Origin: Nymphaea colorata
Lineage: Eukaryota; Streptophyta; Magnoliopsida; Nymphaeales; Nymphaeaceae
DNA length: 64,000 bases
Reading direction: 5' to 3'
Assembly (NCBI RefSeq): GCF_008831285.2
Contig: NC_045149.1
Location: forward strand, 6,970,417 to 7,034,416
Part shown: piece after piece, positions 48,699 to 61,653 of the stretch
Layout: each line of letters starts with the position of its first letter
Numbering within the stretch: the first letter of the stretch is position 1
Position numbers and translations under genes: made by a program
Notes under the pieces: model-generated
What the model was told of the DNA's origin: nothing
What the model saw: the letters and a program-made list of their open reading frames with translations, nothing else
Database searches by the model: none

Positions 48699-50239
48699 GT
48701 TGGCCATACACCCGTTTTCTGCAGGAGGATGGTCCATTATGCCATCTGTACAGGAAACTTGCCGGCATGTCAGGTACAATTTATTTTTTTCACGGATTAT
48801 CACTTCACTCGATCGAATGGTGCTGCAATAGCCAACAGCCTCCAGTCTAGTTTAGTGATACATTTTCATGTATATTGCATCATTTATTATATGGGCTGAA
48901 TAATAATAGGCCGCAACATGATTTGATTTTTTTTCTTACCCTGTATATAGAAGTATATGTTATCATGAGCGAGTAATTTTTGGAAACTACACAATCCATG
49001 ACATGATCTGGATTGTGTGTGTATTATTTCTTTGGTGGATATCATGGTGAATGTTATTAGATTGTGCATGTTATGCACTTTTTTTGAAAATTCAGAGAAT
49101 CAAAGCAAGTGTAAACCTTGGTGTTCGGTGCTGGAACTAGGCAAACAAAAACTAACATTCTATGTTGAGTGGAAATCCTTACGATGTTTATTTGTTAAGC
49201 ATTTTTTAGGTTTGGAGGATTTTTCCAGTTCGAATCAGTCCTTAGATATGTGCAGTATTTCTCTTGAGGTTGCAAACAGCCGCTATCATTAAAGTTGTGT
49301 CAGACATCGCCTTGCATTGTTGCTGGTTCTGTAAGATTGTGACAAGTCTGATAAAGACTTTATTTTCATATTCGTCCCGTATTTCTGTTCACATACTCAT
49401 CTCCTATTGCTATTACAAATCCATTAACCCTTGGTTATTCCAATTTGTTTCCGATACAATGAGATAGAGGTAAGAACATAGAAATAGGTAGAAAATAATG
49501 AACTGAGCATGTTTTAACAGAATTTTTCGACTCACAAACTCAATTTTATTGAATGTGTAGCGCCAGTAAGCTGTAAACCGTGAGTTAAAAGTGAACAAGA
49601 CTTGTTTTTTAACTGTAAGGAATTCTCGATCACAATCATAGGAAGGCAGCAATTAGTATTGTGGGAGTCAATCAAATTTTAAATCCTTAAAAAAAATTTT
49701 GAATTTTCCCATATACGGTACAATGGCACCGACATAAAAAGAGTGAAAGCCCTAAACAGTTTGTGTTGGTCTGTGTGGGTAATTGCCTATATACAAGTCC
49801 ACCTCGGCCTAGGCCACTTGATGAATTTGTCAGTTGTTCATGAGTTAGGGTCGATACTTAGTTATTAAAAAGTAACCAGGCGTTGGGGTCTGTTTGGAGA
49901 TGTCCAAGATTGTTGTCTTTTAACGAACTCTTCGTTAGACATGTTCAAGCACCGTTTTGTATTTCACAAAGTTAGATAATCCAAAAATTTCACAAAACCC
50001 AGTTTGTCCAAAATCAGGATTTTATGGACGGCATCCTAATGGCGCTGCCAGCAGATATGAACTAAGCCATGAATTATTCGTTTAAGTTTTATGATAGTAA
50101 AAGCATGGTTCAAAGATTTATTCACTAGATTTGCACGTTGCATATTGTAAAGCGGTTTTCCTGTTAAAAAAGTGACATTTACGCCGATTAAAGCGTTTAT
50201 TGTGATTCATTCGTTCAAATAAAGATAACCGTTCAATGT
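48699..50239. other. NOV 3' flank and spacer
   Basis: The first few hundred bases are presumably the NOV 3' UTR. No further gene is recognised up to the retrotransposon. Confidence 0.45.
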
Positions 50240-50244
50240 GTTCC
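50240..50244. repeat. Target-site duplication GTTCC (left)
   Basis: GTTCC directly precedes the LTR start TGGTAGG. The same five bases follow the other LTR at 62225-62229. Confidence 0.9.
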
Positions 50245-52755
50245 TGGTAGGATCTAACCTGACGTCGACCAAACTCCACGCCGACGGTCGTGCCTACCCC
50301 CAAGATCACCATTGACACAACCTAACGCTAAACTTAAAACAAACTAAGTACAAGGACACTACCCAGTCGGACAGAAACCTCGACTTAAATCCTAATAGGT
50401 ATAGGTGTACAAGTGAGGTTAACCCAACCCCAAAGCCAATCCTATTACAAGAAAATAAGATATGTGAGGCTAGTACAATGCGCGTGCGATACAATGATTA
50501 AAACTCTCACAACTCATTCAAGCAAACCATCAAACCAAACCTAATCGAACAAACCACACCCACTTAGAGGAGGCTAAGTTGGCTAGAGGGCGTGTCTTCG
50601 GCTTGGAGCCTCCGAGGTACCTCTATGCACAACAATGGCCGTAGCCGGACTAAAAGCAAATAACGAAAGTAAAAACTACCACCCACGAGTCTATAGGGGT
50701 TCATAAAGTACCGGCCAAGGCTAACTTGGCGTGGGAGAAACCAAGACCACGATGTGAGATTCCACGCTCGGGTAATGCAGCTATGGAGCAGAGAAATCCC
50801 GGTCCAAATGCCTATTGAGACTGAAGAAGTCGCGGCCCCAAGCTGGCTGGAAAGTGTAGAAAGTCGCCCGCCGCAAGGAAGAAGACGGTTTGGTCGCTGT
50901 CCGAAGGCAGGGACTGTCAGGCCGTGGGTGGCAGGTAGCAGTAGGCAGATCTGGCGGCAATGGCTAGCCGCGGATGGCTGGCAAGGCTTGGCTGCTAACG
51001 CTGGTCGATCACAGGCGTCGACAGAAGAAGCCGCAGGTGACAGGCTGGGGCAGGCCACGGGCGGAAGGCACAGGCCGCAGATGTGGCCGACCGAAGGCAA
51101 GACGCGGCACGGGAGCCGACTCTAGCCTCGGGACGCCTGGCTGCGGGAGGCTATGGCGGACGCTGTTGATGCTGATGACCTCGTCCCACCTGGCCGCTGC
51201 TGAAGTTGAAGGCTCGGCCCTCCTGGCCGAGGGCGGTAGAGAGGTGGACGACGGGCACGGCCCGTCTGTCCGCACGCTGAGCTGGCTACGTGCACAAGGC
51301 CGACAGCGTTGGTGTGAGCTGTGGACTAAGATCCACCGGCCACAAGATGGCCAAGGCTGTGAAGATGTTCACGGGCTGCCTTGGGTGCTAAGGTTGTGGC
51401 CGCCTAGGGGGTGGACCAAGGTGGGCTCGGGCAATCTAGGCTAGGCTCGGGTTAGGTAGCTCCACTAATGACTAAGTCCGAATTGAGCTGTAACTGGGAC
51501 ACGAGGTAGGTTAGGTGAACTAGGTTCAAGGGTCCAAGTCTAGGTTCAATCAAATGTGGGCTCGAGAGTCAATAGTCAACTTCTAAAATCTAGGAAGGGT
51601 AGGTTTATGTGCGTCTTAGTTAGGGAAAAATGAAAATGGATGAGGGTGGTGGCCAAATGCGAATGGCGGCTGGCTAAGGACGAGTGAGAGGTCTTGGGCG
51701 AATATCTAGGAAGGGAATCCGGCTGAGAATTGGGATACTATAATGTTGGCTGAGGTGGAGGATGCGTGGAGGCTACCTTCCCCGAGTTTAGGAAGGGAGG
51801 CTGAGGTGACGCCAACAAATGTGGGCGACTAGGCAAAGGTGGGACACACGAGAGTGGGGCTAGGGACAAGTGGCTGAGTTAAGGGTTTCAACAGCCTAAA
51901 ATGATGGTCACTAGTCTAAAATCTTGAGATCTAGAATCCCACTCGATTCCACAAGGAGGGCGAGCCCAACAAATGTGGAAGAAGATCCCTTGGCTCAATC
52001 TCAATGGATCTCTAACACTCCCGATGCTTGCCACATAGGCTAGGTGTACGGTGGAGATGGCGAAGGGCCCAAAAGCAGATCCACTTTCCTCGAAAACAGG
52101 AAAGATGACTGGAAACTCCAAGTGCACCGGCGGTTAGGCGTGAACACCTAGGAGATCCTCCACAATCCACATGATATTCTCAAATGAAGTCGAGATTTTT
52201 GGAGATTCTCTAGGGCAGCTCGAGATCAGTCGAGTGCCTTGGTCGGATGCCCCAAATGAACGCCGAAAGGTGCCAAATGGCTGTCGGAATAGTAGCAGCG
52301 ATGGCCGGAATATGCAAATTCCGGCCGGCCCTTAAAATAGACCGAACTTGCGATTTTCTCAATTCATTCTTTTGGGCGTTTTCTTTTTCTTTTCGCGCCC
52401 TTTTTCTTTCTTTATCTTTTTCACTTTTTCTTTTCTGATTTTTTCGGTAAGATTACAAGTTAAAACCGAGAGCAAAAGATGACCTTTTGGTCACAATTAA
52501 CCGATGAAACTACTTCAATCCGTGGAAGCAAGCACGAGTAATCAAGGGGATTCCTTGTGGCTCGTAAAGGTATATTTGGGGAAAGCTTCTGCCAAGGGAA
52601 AGCAATGACTCCCACAGCTGGAATCGAGAGGATTTCAAGACTCCCTATGGTCGAATCTTAATTCAAATCAACCCAACAAAATACACAATTGCACATCTTA
52701 AACTAACGTCCTAACCTTGCAACGGGAATCCGTGTAGTCGATTGCTCAAACTCGC

Positions 52756-53133
52756 CTAGTTGCCTAGATGAGAAAGAGCCTTCCCGAGGACGATGTGGCC
52801 TTTATCCTTCACGGTGGTGAAGTGATGGCTGCACCTTGATCGCCGAGCTGAAGTGGGGAACTCCGTGGATCGTGGAGAACTCTTCACGTCGGAGCAAGAG
52901 GAGATCTTCAAGCCGTCAATCCTTGGGCGAGTGGACGAGTAGAGAAGAAGAGAATTAGGCAAAGAGAGAGGAAAAGCCCGCTGGTTTTGAGAATACCTTT
53001 GAAGAATTCGACATTGGAGGTCGATTTCCCCAAATGTGTAGCGCGAAGGAGATGAAGACAAGAGGCGCAGGGGAAGAGAGTGCGCAAGGGGAGAGATGAG
53101 AGCCGTGATGAGAGAGAGAGAGACAAGAAACAA
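52756..53133 (-). other. LTR leader reading frame (3' LTR copy), 125 codons
   Basis: It begins about 50 bp downstream of the LTR TATA box and matches the frame at 61221-61598 with about a dozen amino-acid differences. No domain is recognised. The difference rate is what the nucleotide divergence predicts without selection, so protein function is doubtful. Confidence 0.35.
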
Positions 53134-53181
53134 ATGAACTCAATTCTTAATTTTTGCATACTAAATCAAATGTCTACAAAG

Positions 53182-53189
53182 TATTTATA
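53182..53189 (-). promoter_or_regulatory. TATA box of the 3' LTR
   Basis: The minus strand reads CTATAAATAC about 570 bp from the outer U3 end; the same site is at 61646-61653 in the other LTR. It places the transcript start near 53155, leaving about 2.9 kb of R and U5. Confidence 0.65.
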
Positions 53190-53444
53190 GTCTGGACTAA
53201 ACAACGGATCTAAACACTTAATCCGGATCAAAGATGGAATCCAAAAGCAAAACGAAATAGCGCAAAAGCAATAGTTTAAACAAAATGTGTCAAAGCAAAG
53301 TTCGAGACCTATTATCTCAATTCCTAACCGGATCCTCCTCCTTCCCGCGCTAGTCCGGGCATGGATTGGACCCCATTCGCCTAGGCGTTGCCCTAAGCTG
53401 GCCCTAAGTGTCTAGGCTCGACCCGACCCCTAGGTGGACTCGAT

Positions 53445-53858
53445 CTAGACCGGGTTATACCCACCGCCTTGGTATTCAAGTGTCGTGCCTGGGTCACCTC
53501 CTTGTCCTTGAACATTACCTAGAGCCGTTGCAATTTCTCCCTCTCCTCCCTCTGCATCAACTCTAAATTTGACATTAACCTCACAAGTGGTGATTTGGTC
53601 TTGGTCTGTGCCACCCACTCCTCCCTCTTGACCCACATTTGGGTCAGCATGGCCTCGGTCGGCCTCAGTGCTCTGTAGGGCGGGCTGGTCCTGCCCACGG
53701 TGACTGCTCTTGGCCTCCTCTGTGGCCTCTCTCGGCATTATTGAAGGTTTGACCGTATTAGATCCACCCACCTTAGATTGAGCTTGACCCCAAGCTCTTG
53801 TAGTAGGAAACTGAGTCTTAATACGATCAAACAGCTCCCGAGACGTACCACCATCAAT
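53445..53858 (-). other. Pol C-terminal tail extending into the 3' LTR
   Basis: After the stop at 53859 the same frame stays open through the polypurine tract and LTR border (53760) and ends at 53445. This suggests that the ancestral pol ended inside U3. The tail is Gly/Gln/Glu-rich with no recognised domain. In the other LTR the same frame ends sooner, at 61963, because of a GGA to TGA change. Confidence 0.6.
53761..53774 (-). other. Polypurine tract candidate
   Basis: The minus strand reads AAGGTGGGTGGATC immediately before the 3' LTR. It is mostly purine and in the expected position for plus-strand priming. Confidence 0.65.
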
Positions 53859-56800
53859 TCATTCCCACTCAATGAGTACCTCGTGTCTTGCCCGACCTTC
53901 CCTGGTAACCCATATGTGCTTCAAAATTCTGTACGGCCTCGGCCTAACATCTGGTAAGGGCTCCTCTTGTTCAGGGACGGGCCCATGGTGAGGCTTAACC
54001 CGAGACACATGCAAAGCCGGGTGCACTAGTGCCGTGGAAGGTAACGCAATTCTGTAGGCAGCTTTTCCCACTTACTGTAGAACCCGAAATGGCCCGTAGT
54101 ATCTGGGCAAAAGTTTTGAGTAAGGCTAACCTAACAATGACTTCTGCCTCATTGGCAGTCTTTTCAACCAGACCATATCGCTGACTTCAAACTCCCTCTC
54201 TTTCCGCCTTTTATCGTGAGCTTTCTTCATTCTTGCTTGGGTTTTTTCAATGTTCTTCTTCAAAGTAGCCAGGATTTCATCGCGATTGCGCAGAGCACAA
54301 TCCACTTCGTCCTTCCTAGCTGTATCAACTTCATAGCGCATGATTGAAGTTGGCGGGTATCCATATAATGCCTCATGAGGCATCATGCCGGTTTCTGAAT
54401 GATGGCTAGTGTTATAAGACCACTCAGCCCAAGATAGATGTTTGACTCATGTGTTAGGCCTTTCATCAGCATAGCACCTCAAGTATGTCTCCAGAGTCAT
54501 AATTATTACCTCACTCTGCCCATCCGTTTGTGGGTGGTGTGCCATACTGAAATTTATGATCGTTCCTGCCATTTTCATATATTCATTCCAAAAAGCGCTG
54601 AGAAAAATAGAGTCTCGATCACACACACAATGGTTTGGGGCATGCCGTGCAGTTTCCCCACATAATCCTGGTAGACCTTCGCAACCATTGGCCCATGGTA
54701 GTTCTTGGGTAGGGCCATGAAATGGCTGTACTTAGTTAGACAATCTACCACCACCAGGACTGCTTCCTTCCCCTCTGCTCGGGGCATAGTATCAATAAGG
54801 TCCATTGAAACATCCTTCCAAGGCCTGTCGGGAATGGGCAAAGGGTTCATGTGTCATGGAGGCTTAGTTGCCTCGTACTTCTCCCGTTGGCAGATGGTAC
54901 ACGATTTGACATACCTTCATACGTCTGCCTTAAGGTCTTCCCACCAAAACTGGGACTTTATGCGTGCCATGGTCTTGGCTACCCCTTCGTGCGTAGCAGC
55001 ACTCGTGTCATGAAAGTGCTTTAGTAGTTCCTGTCTCATGGTTGAGTTCTTGGGCACTACTACTTTCCTCTTCCTGTACAGAACGTCACCCCTCAACTTG
55101 TAATGGGGTATTGAATCTGGGCTCTACCTAAGTGATTACTTTAGCAATCTCAAATTCAGATCCTTATCCTGATAATGAACGAGACGTTCCCAAATGTCTG
55201 ATTCCAGAACCGGCAAGTTCATCAAATGCTCGGGCATGCGCGACAAGGAGTCCGCGGCAGAGTTCTCGGTCCCCTTTTTGTACTCTATGGTAAAATCATA
55301 GCCAAGAAGCTTGACTAACCATCTCTGTTGAATTGGGGTTGAGACTCGTTGTTTGACCATATAGTGCAGACTGCTATGGTCGGTTCTGACAATGAACTTC
55401 CGCACGATGAGATAGGGCCTCCACTTATCAACGGCCAATACTATGGCCAACAATTCCTTTTCATAGGTAGACAACGGGCGGGCCCTGCTGGTCAGGCTAT
55501 GAGGTGGCCATCCTGACTCAATACCGCGCCAACCCCAACATTGCTAGCGTCCGTTTCTACTACGAAATCTTTCGTGAAATCTGGCAAGGCAAGTACAGGC
55601 ACGCTCATCATTGCCGCCTTCAACTTAGTAAAGGCTTCTTTTGCCTTATCTGTCCGCTTGAATTCCCCATTCTTTAACATGTGCGTTAAGGGAGATGCTA
55701 TCAACCCATACCCCTTAATGAATCGTCGGTAGTAGCCTGTGAGGCCTAGAAAACCTCTCATCCCTCGCGGGTCTTTTGGCAAAGGCCACTGGTCCATCGC
55801 TTGAAGCTTCTCAGGGTCAGCCTTGACTCCTTCCTTGGACACAATGTGCCCCAGATACCCAATGGATGTCTCTCCAAAACTACATTTGGACCTTTTGGCG
55901 AACAGGGTATTGTAAATCAAAACTTGCAACACCGTGCGAAGATGGTCCACATGTTGCTCTATACACTGGCTGTAGACCAAGATGTCATAAAAAAATACTA
56001 GAATAAAGTCACGAAGATACTGCCGAAATACGTCGTTCATATATCTCTGAAATGTAGCTGGGGCGTTGGTCAAACCAAAGGGCATTACCAAGAACTCGTA
56101 ATGACCATCACAAGTTCGGAATGCTGTTTTTGACACATCCTCCTCTTTCATATGTATCTGATGATATCTTGCTCAAAGATCTAGCTTAAAGTAGATGGAA
56201 GCTCCCGTCAATTCATCTAACAGTTCATCGATGACGACGGGGATGGGGTGTTGGTCTTTACTGTGGCTTCGTTCAAAGCGCGATAGTCCACACAGAATCT
56301 CCATGTGTTGTCTTTCTTTTTGACAAGAAAGACTTGTGATGAAAATGGACTTGTGCTCGGTCTAATAATCTCACTCTCTTTCATTTCTTTGACCAATCTC
56401 TCAATCTCAGTTTTTTGTGCATATCCATAATGGTATGGTCGCACATTCACAGGCTCTGCCCCATTAGTTAGGACTATGCGATGGTCATAAGATCTCTTAG
56501 GTGGCAACCCTGTGGGTTCTGCAAAAATATCCCCAAACTCTTCCAATACTGATTGAATCAGACTTGGTACCTCTTCTTCTGACTTTGGCTCTGGAACCAC
56601 ATCCTTGGCCACAGAGACTAACCACATCGCGGGTTGCTGAATATCAAGCGCCCTAAGTACGGTCCTTGGTTCCACACTTAAGTTGACTGCCTTCAGGGTA
56701 ACATGCCCCACGCCACCCTCCTTAGGAAACCTCATGGTCATTTTGGCGAAGTCCCATGAGATTATCCCGAGAGTCTCTAGCAATTGAACTCCCAACACTA

Positions 56801-57668
56801 CGTCAACGCTCGACAAAGGCACAACTAATAAATCCACACGAAAGGGAACCTTCTGTAAGGTGAACTCTACATTGGTGCACTTGCGATTGCAGGTGAGGCT
56901 TGCTCCATTGGCCACTAGAACCCTGAGAGTTGGATGCTCTTCAGTTATGCAGTCTAGATCCTCTGCCACGTGATCCCCCACGATGTTGTGGGTGGCTCCT
57001 GAGTCGAGTAACACAAGCACTTGCCTATCCCCTAACTGTCTTGGTACCCTCATAGCGTTGGGCCGGTTTGGGTCAGCCAACAAGTGACAGACACCATCAG
57101 ATTGGCCCTCAGGTTCAGGCTCTTTCGTTGGTTCAGGGTCATGTATCTCTTCAATCTTAGGAGGCTGGTCCTCCTCATCCTCGCTGCTATCCTCAACCAC
57201 TGCGTAAACCCGGATGTGCTTGCACTTATGCGTGGGATCCCACTTTTCCTTGCACCAGAAACATTGCTTATTTTTAATCATTTCTTCCCTCCCTTCTTGA
57301 GTTAAGGAGGGAGGTGCTCTACCCTTATACGCGGGTCTGGGTTCTTCTTTTCGAGGGGGTGGAAGGTACTTGTGTTGAGGGGCTTCCCTCAGTCGAATGA
57401 CCATTTGGTTTCTCCATGGACGATGAAGTGCCTGTTTATGTTGTTGCCGTTCCTCGATAGATCGTGCATTGGCAAAACACTTCACCAGTTCGGTGTTCTT
57501 TTCTGCCCGCATGTCAATCTGTATTTCCTTATTTAATCCCCCTATGAATGCAGCAATAAGAGACTTTGGCGTCCACTCCACCATGCTCGCTAGGTTCTCA
57601 AACCTACTCTGGTACTCTTGAACTGTTGAGGTTTGTTTCCAATTACGCAGTTCAATGTCGTAGTCCAC

Positions 57669-58502
57669 ATAGGTTGACTCACCAAATCTGATTAACAGGG
57701 CTTCTTTGAAGTCTTCCCAATTTGTGGTTGGCTCATTATGTTTGAACTACCTGTACCATCTTCTTGCTTCTCCATCAAAATGGAGGATGGAGGTCTGAAG
57801 CCATTACTCTTCTGGAATGCACTGACAAGTGAAATAATCTTTCACTTGGAAGATCCAATCTCTAGCTTCCTTACCATTAAACCTTAGAACGTCTATTCGA
57901 ACAAGAGGAATACGAGGCTGATTCCTAAGCGCTGCTTGGTGCTCCCTGTAAGGTTCCCACATGGGTTGGTCGTGTTCGACCCTGTCTCCCCATCTACGAC
58001 TATGCTCTCCCTGATTATATGTGGGCCCGCCGAATCTGGGGCGATGCAGACTTCCTTGAGGTCCGAATGGGTCTCGATTCTCCAATTCGGGAGAGGAGTA
58101 GTGTTGCCCATTATGGCCGTTATGTCCTCCTGGAGGTGGCCTATTTGGTCCCGCCCCATAGTGTGAAGGGTTTGGGTCTCCATTCGAGGGTCCGTTTAAT
58201 ATACCATTCCCTTTGTCATTATTGGGAGGTGGGGGTCCTTGATTACTTCTCTTGCTAGCCTCTTGACTAGTAGAAATGATCCTTATCATCTCTTTAATCT
58301 CCTCCAATTCGTTGAGTTTGGAGCTATGTTTCTTGTAGTCACTCATCTCATGTCGTATCCTGAGAACTTCGTTCTCAATATGGACCATTCTCTCAATTGC
58401 ATGAGCCTCGAGTTCTGCCGAGGGTTGTTCCTCACGTGCAGACGTGTCCTCTTCCTCTATCTCAAGGGAATCTATCATGAGGTTTTGCTTCTTCTTGCCC
58501 AT
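57669..58502 (-). pseudogene. gag region of the retrotransposon
   Basis: It begins MGKKKQNLM, with a heptad-like acidic/basic helix (about residues 30-80), a Gly/Pro/His-rich linker and the start of the Retrotrans_gag domain (KDYFTCQ). The two in-frame stops near 57804 and 57747 separate it from the rest of gag, which continues in the same frame below 57747. Confidence 0.8.
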
Positions 58503-58704
58503 TGTTGAGGCGGGCAGGGAACAAACTACTCAAAAACTAAAAGGAAAAACTGCTGAAAACTGACCATAACACGGGAAGTCTAGAAAACCAAAAACTGAAA
58601 CTGCTCAATCAAGAAAACCGAAGCTCAAATCTGTCATGTTGATGAAGCCGAAAGTAGATATCTTCTCCAAAAGTGTACCGAACTCCTCTGACTGCGTCCA
58701 AGGC

Positions 58705-58717
58705 GGCTCTGATACCA
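58705..58717 (-). other. Primer-binding site (initiator tRNA-Met)
   Basis: The minus strand reads TGGTATCAGAGCC, three bases inside the 5' LTR border. This matches the 3' end of initiator tRNA-Met, the usual primer of plant Ty3/gypsy elements. Confidence 0.92.
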
Positions 58718-61220
58718 AATTGGTAGGATCTAACCCGACGTCGACCAAACTCCATGCCGACGGTCGTGCCTACCCCCAAGATCACCCTTGACACATCCTA
58801 ATGCTAAACTTAAAACAAACTAAGTACAAGGACACTACCCAGTCGGACAGAAACCCCGACTTAAATCCCAATAGGTATAAGTGTACAAGTGAGGTTAACC
58901 CAACCCCAAAGCCAATCCTACTACAAGAAACTAAGAGATGTGAGGCTAGTACAATGCGCGTGCGATACAATGATTAAAACTCACACAACTCACTCAAGCA
59001 ACCATCAAACCAAACTAATCGAACAAACTACACCCACCCGTAGGAAGCTAACTTGGCTAGAGGGCGTGTCTTCAGCTTGGAGCCTCCGAGGTACCTCTAT
59101 GCACAATAATGGCCGTAGCCGGGCTAAAAGCAAATATCGAAAGAAAAAACTACCACCCACGAGTCTATAGGGGGTTCAAAAAGTACAAGGCCAAGGCTAG
59201 TTTGGTGTGCCAGAAACGAAGACCACAAGGTGAGATTCCACGCTCGGGTAATGCAGCTACGGAGCAGAGAAATCCTGGTCCAAATGCCTATTGAGATTGA
59301 AGAAGTCGTGGCCCCAAGCTGGCTGGAAAGTGTAGAAAGTCGCCCGCTGCAAGGAAGAAGACGGTCTGGTCGTTGTCCGAAGGCAGGGACTGTCAGGCCG
59401 TAGGTGGTAGGCAGCAGTAGGTGGATCTGGCGGCAATGGCTAGCCGCGGATGGCTAGCTGGGCTTGGCTGCTGAAGCTGGCTGCTAGTCGATCATAGGCG
59501 TCGGCAAAAGAAGCCGCAGGTTACAGGCTGTGGCAGATAGGGGTAGGCCACGGGCGGAAGGCACAGGCCGCATATGTGGCCGACCGCAGGCAAGACGCGG
59601 CACAGGAGCCAACTCCAGCCTCGGGACGCCTGGCTGCGGGAGGATATGGCGGACACTGTTGATGCTGATGACGTCGTCCCTCCTGGCCGCTGCTGAAGTC
59701 GAAGGCTCGGCCCTCCTGGCTGAGCACGGTCCGCCTGGCCGCACGCTGGGCTGGCTACGTGCACAAGGCCGGCTGCGTTGGTGTGAGCTGCGGGCTGAGA
59801 TCCACCGGCCACAAGATGGCCAAGGCTGTGAAGATGTTCACGGGCTGCCTTGGGTGCTAAGGCTGTGGCCGCCTAGGGGGTGGACCAAGGTGGGCTCGGG
59901 TTAGGAAGGTCCACTAATGACTAAGTCCGAATTGAGCTATAACTGGAACACGAGGTAGGTTAGGTATCCTAGGTTCGAAGGTCCAAGTCTAGGTTCAATT
60001 AAATGTGGGCTCGAGGGTCAATAGTCAACTCCTAAAATTTAGGAAAGGTAGGTTTATGTGCGTCTTAGCTAGGGAAAAATGAAAATGAATGAGGGTGGTG
60101 GCCAAATGCGAATGGCGGCTGGCTAAGGACAAGTGAGAGGTCTTGGGCAAATATCTAGGAAGGGAATCCGGTTGGGAATTGGGATCCTAAAATGTTGGCT
60201 GAGGTGGAGGATGCGTGGAGGCTACCTTCCCCGAGTTTAGGAAGGGAGGCTGAGGTGACGCCAACAAATGTGGGCGACTAGGCGAAGGTGGGACACACGA
60301 GAGTGGGGCTAGGGACAAGTGGCTGAGTTAAGGGTTTCAACAGCCTAAAATGATGGTCACTAGTCTAAAATCTTGAGATCTAGAATCCCACTCGATTCCA
60401 CAAGGAGGGCGAGCCCAACAAATGTGGAAGAAGATCCCTTGGCTCAATCTCAATGGATCTCTAACACTCCCGATGCTTGCCACATAGGCTAGGTGTACGG
60501 TGAAGATGGCGAAGGGCCCAAAAGCAGGTCCACTTTCCTCGAAAACAGGAGAGATGACTGGAAACTCCAAGTGCACCGGCGGTTAGGCGTGAACACCTAG
60601 GAGATCCTCCACAATCCACACGATATTCCCAAATGAAGTCGAGTTTTTGGAGATTCTCTAAGGCAGCTCGAGATCAGTCGAGTGCCTTGGTCGGATGCCC
60701 CAAATGAACGCCGGAAGGTGCCAAATGGCTGCCGATATAGTAGCAGTGGTGGCCGGAATCTGCAAATTCCGGCCGGCCCTTAAAATGGACCGAACTTGCC
60801 TAACTTGCCGTTTTCTCAATTCATTTTTTTAGGTGTTTTCTTTTTCTTTCTTTTTCTTTTCGCACCCCTTTTCTTTCTTTCTCTTTCAGTTTTTCTTTTC
60901 TGATTTTTCAGGCAAGATTATAAGCTAAAACCGAGAGCAAAAGATGACCTTTTGGTCACAATTAACCGATGAAATTACTTCAATCCGTGGAAGCAAGCAC
61001 GAGTAATCAAGGGGATTCCTTGTGGCTTGTAAAGGTAGATTTGGGGAAAGCTTCTGCCAAGGGAAAGTAATGAATCTCACGGCTGGAAACGAGAGGATTT
61101 CAAGACTCCCTATGGTCGAATCTTAATTCAAATCAACCAAACAAAATACACAATTGCACCTCTTAAACTAACGTACTGACCTTGCAACAAGAATCTGTGT
61201 AGTCGATTGCTCAAACTCGC

Positions 61221-61598
61221 CTAATTGCCTAGATGAGAAAGAGCCTTCCCGGGGACGATGTGGCCTTTATCCTTCACGGTGGTGAAGTGATGGCTGCACC
61301 TTGATCGCCGAGCTGAAGTGGGGAATTCCGCGGATCGTGGAGAACCCTTCACGCTGGAGCAAGAGGAGATCTTCAAGCCGTCAATCCTTGGGAGAGTGGT
61401 CAAGTAGAGAAGAAGGGAATTAGGCAAAGAGAGAGGAAAAGCCCGCTGGTTTTGAGAATACCTTTGAAGAATTCGACATTGGAGGTCGATTTCCCCAAAT
61501 GTGTAGCACAAAGGAGATGAAGACAAGAGGCGCGGGGGAAGAGAGTGCGCAAGGGGAGAGATGGAAGCCATGATGAGAGAGAGAGAGACAAGAAACAA
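61221..61598 (-). other. LTR leader reading frame (5' LTR copy), 125 codons
   Basis: It would be the first sizeable frame of the element's transcript, starting about 50 bp below the TATA box and roughly 3 kb before gag. It has the same length as the 3' LTR copy. No domain is recognised; a role as an upstream ORF that affects gag translation is possible but not shown. Confidence 0.35.
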
Positions 61599-61645
61599 AT
61601 GAACTCAATTCTAATTTTTGCATACTAAATCAAATGTCTACAAAG

Positions 61646-61653
61646 TATTTATA
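61646..61653 (-). promoter_or_regulatory. TATA box of the 5' LTR
   Basis: The minus strand reads TATAAATA, conserved with the 3' LTR. It predicts transcription start near 61618. Confidence 0.65.

Larger units (their letters stand above)
50245..53760 (-). repeat. 3' LTR (3516 bp)
   Basis: It begins on the + strand at TGGTAGG and ends GTATTA; the other LTR ends GTATCA, so its outer CA has mutated. On the minus strand U3 spans about 53760-53190. A pyrimidine-rich tract lies at about 52370-52440. It is collinear with 58721-62224 throughout. Confidence 0.93.
53445..58502 (-). pseudogene. Broken gag-pol of the retrotransposon
   Basis: Reading from the ATG at 58502: gag, with the stop codons TAA at 57804-57806 and a TAG at 57747-57749 inside the capsid-like region, then open in the same frame to 56217 through a zinc knuckle (CFWC...THKC, about 57222-57266), protease (LDSGATHNI, about 56985-57010) and the start of reverse transcriptase. 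A frameshift lies near 56240 and a stop near 56173. Reverse transcriptase continues at 56151-55492 (MPFGLTNAPATF); its active-site pair reads FYDI because the first Asp codon (55987-55989) is Tyr. A shift near 55490 precedes RNase H (TDASNVGVG, then YEKELLAIV). Integrase (CTIC zinc pair, MDLIDTMP) has stops and a dinucleotide expansion in the CA run at 54620-54629. A chromodomain (IWVTREG...LIEWE, about 53859-53930) is followed by a stop. Confidence 0.88.

Noticed and set aside
49850-50050. Possible MITE around GGGGTCTGTTTGGAGATG
   Set aside because: No matching inverted terminus or target duplication could be found.
50754-51444. Plus-strand frames of 123 and 156 codons in the LTR (also 59530-59904)
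   Set aside because: They lie in GC-rich LTR sequence on the antisense strand, differ in length between the two LTRs, and have no domain.
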